DNA of 10,651 nucleotides, from assembly GCA_947095945.1 (NCBI GenBank), contig CAMUQM010000054.1:1-10651 (forward strand). The letters run 5' to 3'. The notes beneath the pieces were generated by a model. It made no database searches. It was not told the DNA's origin and worked only from the letters and a program-made list of their open reading frames with translations. Origin of the DNA: an uncultured Prevotella sp. Its GTDB lineage: Bacteria; Bacteroidota; Bacteroidia; Bacteroidales; Bacteroidaceae. A program made the position numbers and the translations under genes. Positions 6,298 through 10,651 of this stretch are shown here, piece after piece. The first letter of the stretch is position 1; every line of letters starts with the position of its first letter.

Positions 6298-8756
6298 TAC
6301 TCGGTTGCTTGCTTATAGAGTTCGTCGATAACATCTTGTGCCTCTGCTGTCAGCACACCATCACGAACATACTCCTCTAAAAGTGGGATAATCTCACAGA
6401 GAAGACGATTTCTCGTGTTATCTTCACCCTCCTCATCTTGCATTAAGAAGTAGCTATGACCAATCCAAACATCTTCTGGCTTATATTCTTCAGACAAGGT
6501 ATCTGCTGGTTCGAGTTTCATTGTTTGGTCCCAACCACTCTCCTTATAATCATCAAAGTTCTTAACAAACAGACTACTAACCTTCTCAAAAAGATCCTCA
6601 TCGAACCCTTTTACACCTAAGCCAAATGGCTTCTCTGCTATGAAAGCAAAACGTCGTCTGATAGCATAATCAAGCGAGCCCAAAGAGCGGTCGGCAGTAT
6701 TCATGGTTGCAATCAGATAGACATTGTTTGGAATATGAAAAACTTTCTTAGAGTAAGGCAGCACCACACTCTCAGCATTGATACGTCCCTTACGCTTGTC
6801 TGCCTCGAGCAGTGTTATCAGTTCGCCAAACACCTTTGACACATTTCCACGATTCAACTCATCAATAACCATCACGTATGCTTTGTCGTTCTCCTCCATC
6901 TTAGAAGAAGTATCGTACTTCTCAAGAATGGATTTTACATTGTCAAGCGTGATAGAATTCAAACGATAGACAGTTCCTAAGGTCATTGTCTTACCATCAT
7001 TCATCTCTACAATGTTCTCATTAATGTTCTTTACAAGCCAGTTAACACGTCTAACACGCTTATAGTTAGGCAGACTATCATCAAACTCATAATCACTAAC
7101 AACAACGCCAATGGCATCAATCGTCTGACTTGAATAACACGACATAACAATATCACCTATTTTCATCTTATTGATGTAAGCATCCAATATCTGCTTGCCT
7201 TCACCATTATAAATACTCCAATCGGTCTCATCTGAGATAACAGGACCATAACCATCCCAACCGATACGGATATGGCTATTCTCCATACACTCACGACGCA
7301 CATCATTATCGCCCGTGCCTGCAAGCGAAACCTTCCAGACAACAGCATTATCGGCGATACCCACCTGCTTGTCTTTAACTACAGGGCGTTCTGCCTCTTC
7401 ACACAACTTCTTGAAGATTCCGCTTTCTATCTCGTAGGTTACTTGATTGTTCTCGTTGACAACAGGGCGTAAGCCCTCTATCCAATCCTCATAGTCTAAG
7501 GACTGATGGAAGGTTGTAAAGGCAATACGCTTTTCCGTTTTGAGCTGATTGTATCTGCTTACTATCTCCTCCCGACTCGGTTCTGTTGCCATAAACGCCG
7601 GATCACAAAGACGAACTGCAAGCTCTGGTACGTCATAAGTCTTACCAGTACCCGGTGCACCATATAACACTACATTCTTACGTCGTTCCCATATACGAAC
7701 AACATCATCATACCTTGCTCCTTTTGAACTATTATTTGTATCTGTAGTCATCTTCTTTTTCAATTTCTCTTGCATATAGTCTTTCATACACCAGAATAAA
7801 GTCTGAACCGCAAGGTTGAGCGGTTTATTCTTGAATCCTTTAATTTCATTCAGCATAATTTGCTGTATTTCCTCTCCATAGCTCTTTACGAAACCATTGA
7901 TAAGTTCCAAAAAGTGCTCATATTTCTTTCCTGCCTTTCGAGAAGTATAACCGAAGTAATCACAAATATTCTGATAGATTTCATCCTTATAGAAGGTATA
8001 AGTCTCTGGATAAACACATGTGAGCAAACCAGAAGCTGTACGCTCATCATTTGCAGTATTCTTCCATTTACTTGGACACAATGCCTTTATCTCTGACTTA
8101 AAAGCTGCTAATCGATCATTTAATGGAACAGACTCGTCAATCAAATGTTGACAACAAGCTTTTGTCTTGTCGGCTTCATTCTCAACCAAATACTTAATAA
8201 CAGAATCAGTGCGAGGATTATCTATAATATTTTTTCCTCTAAGACCATCGAAGACAGCAAGAACATCTTTCCCTTCTAACCTATCAAGTAAATCCCATTT
8301 ATATTCTTCATAATAACCCTTGAAAGGTTTTCCCTTTCTAAAGACATCAATTAGCGCTTTCATCAAATAGATTCTAAGGGCTTCTACAAGCTCATCACGC
8401 AACTGCCATTGGAACCCTTGCTTTGTGTCCCAACCTTTTTGCATCGTAATGCACCAGTAAGTATCTTTACCGTCTACATCTTTTACGCTAAATCTATTCA
8501 AGCGTTTTTGTACCCACTTAGAGAAGTTGTACACCTTACTGTTATAGTACTGAGCAGGTTTTCCATATTCATTAGACACCTTTACACAAGATGCCGTATG
8601 CTCTTTTTGACGTAGGAAACACAGCAAAGCCTCATGATATGGCTTTGAATTCTCATCACGTAGTAAATCAAGCCATTCCTCCATAGTGATTCCTATATCA
8701 CCACAGCTATATTCTCCGTTTGTATTTATCGTCTTATATAATGTCTTTACAGCCAT
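6297..8756 (-). CDS. mcrB: McrB-family AAA+ GTPase with inserted EVE/PUA-like domain
   Basis: The 819-aa product is the recognition and motor subunit of the McrBC system. McrB proteins form GTP-dependent rings that detect modified DNA and activate McrC. Residues 1-345 are an N-terminal region whose specificity I cannot assign; it has a motif YWCITMQKGWD...FQWQLRDELVEAL (100-127) and then a helical part containing TFYKDEIYQNICDYFGY (254-270). The GTPase core carries Walker A GAPGTGKT (366-373), Walker B VMVIDELNRGN (628-638), the McrB signature MNTADRSL (685-692), and an arginine cluster IRRRF (699-703). Between the Walker motifs lies an insertion of about 145 residues (470-615) with EVE/PUA-like features: VWKVSLAG (473-480), IRIGW (496-500), GDIVMSCYSS (534-543) and RVNWL (570-574). 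EVE-like modules are known readers of modified bases and recurrent companions of McrB. Upstream DNA is gene-free, so mcrB probably starts the transcript. Confidence 0.92.
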   Translation of the reverse strand: MAVKTLYKTINTNGEYSCGDIGITMEEWLDLLRDENSKPYHEALLCFLRQKEHTASCVKVSNEYGKPAQYYNSKVYNFSKWVQKRLNRFSVKDVDGKDTYWCITMQKGWDTKQGFQWQLRDELVEALRIYLMKALIDVFRKGKPFKGYYEEYKWDLLDRLEGKDVLAVFDGLRGKNIIDNPRTDSVIKYLVENEADKTKACCQHLIDESVPLNDRLAAFKSEIKALCPSKWKNTANDERTASGLLTCVYPETYTFYKDEIYQNICDYFGYTSRKAGKKYEHFLELINGFVKSYGEEIQQIMLNEIKGFKNKPLNLAVQTLFWCMKDYMQEKLKKKMTTDTNNSSKGARYDDVVRIWERRKNVVLYGAPGTGKTYDVPELAVRLCDPAFMATEPSREEIVSRYNQLKTEKRIAFTTFHQSLDYEDWIEGLRPVVNENNQVTYEIESGIFKKLCEEAERPVVKDKQVGIADNAVVWKVSLAGTGDNDVRRECMENSHIRIGWDGYGPVISDETDWSIYNGEGKQILDAYINKMKIGDIVMSCYSSQTIDAIGVVVSDYEFDDSLPNYKRVRRVNWLVKNINENIVEMNDGKTMTLGTVYRLNSITLDNVKSILEKYDTSSKMEENDKAYVMVIDELNRGNVSKVFGELITLLEADKRKGRINAESVVLPYSKKVFHIPNNVYLIATMNTADRSLGSLDYAIRRRFAFIAEKPFGLGVKGFDEDLFEKVSSLFVKNFDDYKESGWDQTMKLEPADTLSEEYKPEDVWIGHSYFLMQDEEGEDNTRNRLLCEIIPLLEEYVRDGVLTAEAQDVIDELYKQATE

Positions 8757-8799
8757 AAACTAAGTAGTCTTCAGTTATAATGCACTACTAATATTATCA

Positions 8800-8807
8800 C
8801 AAACTTA
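8800..8807 (-). promoter_or_regulatory. Possible -7 box of the mcrBC promoter
   Basis: On the - strand TAAGTTTG matches the Bacteroidota -7 consensus TAnnTTTG. It would give a leader of roughly 35-40 bases before the mcrB ATG. No good -33 TTTG stands at the right distance; that position falls in the dispersed repeat at 8819-8909. A second match, TATATTTG, lies at 8928-8935 and would give a longer leader. Neither is certain. Confidence 0.3.
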
Positions 8808-8818
8808 CTTTTACTTTC

Positions 8819-8909
8819 ATTTGCTGTCATTTTAACATTTGCATAGAGTTCATTGTAAATCAACAAGTTAAACACCCACAACCGATGACAGCAGTGACAG
8901 GAAAGTTTG
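8819..8909 (+). repeat. Dispersed 91-bp inverted-repeat element, copy 2
   Basis: This copy shares the order and spacing of conserved blocks with copy 1 (392-482, opposite strand). The terminal inverted repeat here is TGCTGTCAT (8822-8830) with ATGACAGCA (8885-8893). The 20-base block TTGCTGTCATTTTAACATTT differs from copy 1 by one missing C. It sits about 60 bases upstream of mcrB. The rest of the gene-free gap (8757-9206) contains AT-rich DNA (8938-8988) and the hairpins listed separately. Confidence 0.6.
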
Positions 8910-9093
8910 TTTTAAAGTGCCGAACTACAAATATAGCGACTTTGTTTGACATATCGTTATTTTATGTTTACAAATATTTTATATTTTCCGCAAGTTCAAC
9001 ATAGAACTGCAATCCCACGTGTAGGTGTAGCTTAATCATCTATACTAAAAAACATCAAGGAGTTTGGGGGCGAGCAGCTGCCATTGGCACAAA

Positions 9094-9129
9094 ACCATTT
9101 CTATACTCAAAAGCGAGTACAGAAATGGT
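9094..9129 (-). terminator. Hairpin downstream of the lipoprotein gene, probable terminator
   Basis: A 15-bp stem with one mismatch, ACCATTTCTATACTC (9094-9108) against GAGTACAGAAATGGT (9115-9129), has a six-base loop AAAAGC. On the - strand the stem runs into TTTTG, a short T-run. It lies about 80 bases past the stop of the lipoprotein gene. The weak T-run leaves other roles possible. Confidence 0.45.
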
Positions 9130-9163
9130 CATTCTTAAAGACTTGTTTCAAACAGCATGATTA

Positions 9164-9186
9164 TCAAAATGGAACTTACATTTTGA
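9164..9186. other. Perfect 8-bp hairpin next to the lipoprotein gene 3' end
   Basis: TCAAAATG (9164-9171) and CATTTTGA (9179-9186) form a perfect stem with a seven-base loop, 20 bases beyond the TAG stop of the small lipoprotein gene. It may protect the mRNA 3' end or help termination together with the hairpin at 9094-9129. It is AT-rich and therefore weak. Confidence 0.35.
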
Positions 9187-9206
9187 CACACCTCCTTATA
9201 CTGTTC

Positions 9207-9554
9207 TTATCTCCTTTGAATAGAATCTACAGAGAGTGCAAGCCCAGATATTAGTCTGTCACTCTGTATAATAGAAACTAACGAATCATTTTCAAATGTT
9301 AATGCCGTTGTTATAATGAATTCTTCACATCGAACACGAGCAGGTTCCTTATAATAAAAAACGTCTATTCTCTTATGGTTTCTTGTAAAAACATCAGACC
9401 TAAATGGAAAACCACATTGTTTTTTTACATCTGATTTATTGAGTCCTAAACGAATGTCTGACACCGGAAATTTAGACAATGTAGGTGCAATAGAACAAGA
9501 GTAAAGCCCTAAGATAGAGACGCAAAATGATAATATTATTTTATTTAGTTTCAT
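9207..9554 (-). CDS. Small putative lipoprotein with BamE/SmpA-like fold
   Basis: The product is 115 aa from ATG 9554. The N-terminus is a lipoprotein signal: MKLNK, a hydrophobic stretch, then LYSC as lipobox with the lipidated cysteine at residue 20. The mature part follows the SmpA/OmlA/BamE-like pattern: IRLGLNKSDVKKQCGFPFRSD (a helix after a beta start, with the G-x-P turn), a central FYYKEP strand, and LTFENDSLVSIIQSD near the end. Family members sit in the outer membrane or periplasm; some belong to the BAM complex, but many small Bacteroidota relatives have no known role, and I do not assign one. The ATG at 9554 is preferred over the GTG at 9563, because an AAGGTG Shine-Dalgarno-like site lies six bases upstream of the ATG, which is unusually good for this phylum. 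It is probably monocistronic. Confidence 0.7.
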   Translation of the reverse strand: MKLNKIILSFCVSILGLYSCSIAPTLSKFPVSDIRLGLNKSDVKKQCGFPFRSDVFTRNHKRIDVFYYKEPARVRCEEFIITTALTFENDSLVSIIQSDRLISGLALSVDSIQRR

Positions 9555-9590
9555 TTTTATCACCTTTTATGTTTAAGCATTGTTCGACAC

Positions 9591-9616
9591 TTGTTATTTT
9601 TCAGAAGGAATAACAA
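9591..9616. other. Hairpin upstream of the lipoprotein gene
   Basis: TTGTTATT (9591-9598) pairs perfectly with AATAACAA (9609-9616), with G-T pairs extending the stem. It lies 37 bases upstream of the lipoprotein ATG and might be in its leader or be an operator. Another small inverted repeat, TTGTAC-GCA-GTACAA, lies at 9655-9669. No promoter match was found here. Confidence 0.3.
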
Positions 9617-9724
9617 ACTCATTCTCGTCATTAGAACATCCCCAAAACAGAACGTTGTACGCAGTACAAGGGATGAAAGTAAAAAGATTTTTTCATGTCA
9701 ATAAAGGTTTAATAATTATTCGCC

Positions 9725-9755
9725 ATAAAGATACATTTATTTTTTGTATCTTTAT
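9725..9755. other. 10-bp perfect inverted repeat in a gene-free stretch
   Basis: ATAAAGATAC (9725-9734) is the exact reverse complement of GTATCTTTAT (9746-9755), with an 11-base T-rich loop. The stretch 9555-9864 contains no credible gene. This hairpin lies 110 bases beyond the stop of the small - strand gene at 9865 and could be its terminator or a remnant of a mobile sequence. Confidence 0.35.
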
Positions 9756-9864
9756 TAAAAGTGATATATTATTTTACTCAGTTTCCATTGTATTCTTCTT
9801 TAATAGCCAATTAGGGTTTATAACAAACATCTTTTCTTTCCTGCTCACAGGGGTATCGCGCATT

Positions 9865-10209
9865 CTACTCCCCTCCCTTTTGGGGAGGGGCGGGGGTGGG
9901 GTGATTTTCCCTCCACCATTTCACAGCAGCATTCATAATCTCCTTCATGCCGTCGAAAATCTCATCGATATTACTTTGTTTTAATTCACCGTTGCCTTCT
10001 CCACCTGCATGCTTGAGAATAAAGGTTTTATCATGGGGAGAATAACCACAAAGAGCACGGCTTTTAATCACATTTAAATCGTCTTTAAAGCGGTCAGGCG
10101 TGGTATCAATCACCTGAACATTCAGACGAGGCCATGTAGAGCATTCAATCAACTTAAATAGTTTTCCGTCCACCTCGTGAACAGAATAATGGAAATCATA
10201 GGTTTTCAT
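9865..10209 (-). CDS. Small protein of unknown function with repeat-encoded C-terminal tail
   Basis: I do not recognise this 114-aa product. It looks like a soluble cytoplasmic protein with no signal peptide or membrane segment. Visible parts are a beta-rich start (YDFHYSVHEVDGKLFKLIECS), a middle FKDDLNVIKSRALCGY, and an acidic-to-amphipathic helix IDEIFDGMKEIMNAAVKWWREN. The last 12 residues (HPTPAPPQKGGE) are encoded entirely by the GC-rich palindromic repeat at 9868-9904, which has apparently replaced the native end and supplied the TAG stop soon after. In-frame ATG codons also occur at 10224 and 10254; I prefer 10209 because the extra N-terminal residues have odd composition, but no Shine-Dalgarno site decides it. 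Confidence 0.6.
   Translation of the reverse strand: MKTYDFHYSVHEVDGKLFKLIECSTWPRLNVQVIDTTPDRFKDDLNVIKSRALCGYSPHDKTFILKHAGGEGNGELKQSNIDEIFDGMKEIMNAAVKWWRENHPTPAPPQKGGE
9868..9904. repeat. GC-rich palindromic repeat with G-quadruplex motif
   Basis: CCCCTCCC-TTTT-GGGGAGGGG (9870-9890) forms a hairpin, followed by CGGGGGTGGGGTGA. This matches one end (hairpin plus tail) of the elements at 3157-3468 and 4022-4160, so it looks like a solo half. On the + strand 9882-9901 reads G4-A-G4-C-G5-T-G4, a canonical G-quadruplex motif. It encodes the C-terminal tail of the overlapping - strand gene. Confidence 0.7.
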
Positions 10210-10282
10210 TGTGCAATTACTCATTTTGTTGGGTCTTCTGAAACTTGGAATCATAAGGCTGTCCGCCTAAATTTTGAACTCT

Positions 10283-10545
10283 GACGGAATGTCACACAGA
10301 GAAAAGGAGTGTACAGAGGCTTATTGCATACAAGGCAATGGAAGTCACAGAGGCACCGTCGGTGCGTGGAGAAACGGAGGTTATTTGCCAGTTTTATTAG
10401 AGATTTTATGCCCAAAGCATTTACCCCAAAACTTATCAGGAATCTGTACGCTTCATCTCCGTCGCTCATTGTGCCACTGGCACCTCCCTGACATTGCACT
10501 TAGCTCCGTCCTCTCCGTGGCTCTGTGTGCCTTATTATGTATGCA
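10283..10545. repeat. Diverged inverted-repeat region with ACACAGAG/ACGGAG motifs
   Basis: CACACAGAG (10293-10301) is mirrored by CTCTGTGTG (10521-10529). Inward from these, both arms carry GGAG and TTGCA motifs and a CACAGAG-like box (10346-10352). Short palindromes occur at 10354-10364 (CACCG/CGGTG) and 10471-10483 (GTGCCA/TGGCAC). The arms are much diverged. Open frames exist on both strands but none looks like a protein. The stretch 10255-10547 appears to be non-coding repeat DNA. Confidence 0.4.
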
Positions 10546-10547
10546 CC

Positions 10548-10651
10548 TTACCTCATCAATCCATATTTCATAAGTACCATTTTACGCCAGTTCGGAATAA
10601 GGATTTGCTTAGAAAAGTTCCAATTGCCTAGTCTTTTCAATGCGCACGGGA
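10548..10651 (-). CDS. 3' end of an unidentified gene, cut by the window edge
   Basis: A - strand frame open from the right edge (first whole codon at 10649) runs for 33 codons to a TAA at 10548-10550. The peptide includes RLGNWNFSKQILIPNWRK and ends MVLMKYGLMR, a basic, protein-like composition. I do not recognise the family. The other two - strand frames hit stops within this stretch. It is short, so chance cannot be excluded. Confidence 0.4.
   Translation of the reverse strand, partial: PCALKRLGNWNFSKQILIPNWRKMVLMKYGLMR

Noticed and set aside
4984..8756. Larger defence island around mcrBC
   Set aside because: No methyltransferase, helicase, toxin-antitoxin or other defence gene is seen in the window; the neighbours are thiamine uptake and small unknown genes.
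9580..9984. + strand open frame of 134 codons
   Set aside because: It begins with TTG, spans hairpins and the GC-rich repeat, has low-complexity translated segments, and overlaps a better - strand gene antisense.
10251..10573. Overlapping open frames on both strands at the right end
   Set aside because: They translate a diverged inverted-repeat region, show Cys/Ser/His-rich non-protein composition, and have no recognisable domain.

Overview
The window looks like a chromosomal segment of a Bacteroidota bacterium, most likely Prevotella or a close relative. The grounds are an AT-rich sequence, a textbook Bacteroidota promoter (TTTG, 20-nt spacer, TAnnTTTG) at 602-633, mostly absent Shine-Dalgarno sites, the thiamine-uptake gene order typical of the phylum, and many short GC-rich palindromic intergenic repeats. 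The genus is an inference; the phylum is much safer.

Left part (1-4860, + strand): about 600 bases of repeat-rich, gene-free DNA lead into a promoter and a clear TPP (thiamine pyrophosphate) riboswitch. The riboswitch controls an apparent operon of a TonB-dependent outer-membrane receptor and a two-domain protein, which is a PnuT-type inner-membrane thiamine transporter fused to thiamine pyrophosphokinase (TPK). The logic is complete: the receptor moves thiamine across the outer membrane, PnuT lets it cross the inner membrane, TPK traps it as TPP, and TPP shuts the operon down through the riboswitch. Two palindromic elements with related ends sit in this operon. A 312-bp element with 23-bp perfect terminal inverted repeats fills the gap between the genes. 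A 139-bp element with 34-bp perfect arms lies inside the fusion gene and encodes the linker between its two domains. A hairpin at 4822-4859 probably ends the operon and also serves the convergent mcrC.

Middle (4984-8756, - strand): a two-gene McrBC type IV (modification-dependent) restriction system. McrB is an AAA+ GTPase of 819 aa with an EVE/PUA-like domain of about 145 residues inserted between Walker A and Walker B. McrC is a 437-aa PD-(D/E)xK nuclease partner. Stop and start overlap by one base.

Right part (8757-10651): gene-poor DNA. It carries a second copy of a dispersed 91-bp element (the first is at 392-482, in the opposite orientation), hairpins, a small BamE/SmpA-like lipoprotein gene, a small gene of unknown function whose last 12 codons come from a GC-rich palindromic repeat, a diverged inverted-repeat region, and the last 33 codons of a gene running off the right edge. 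No tRNA, rRNA, CRISPR array, transposase or integrase was seen.
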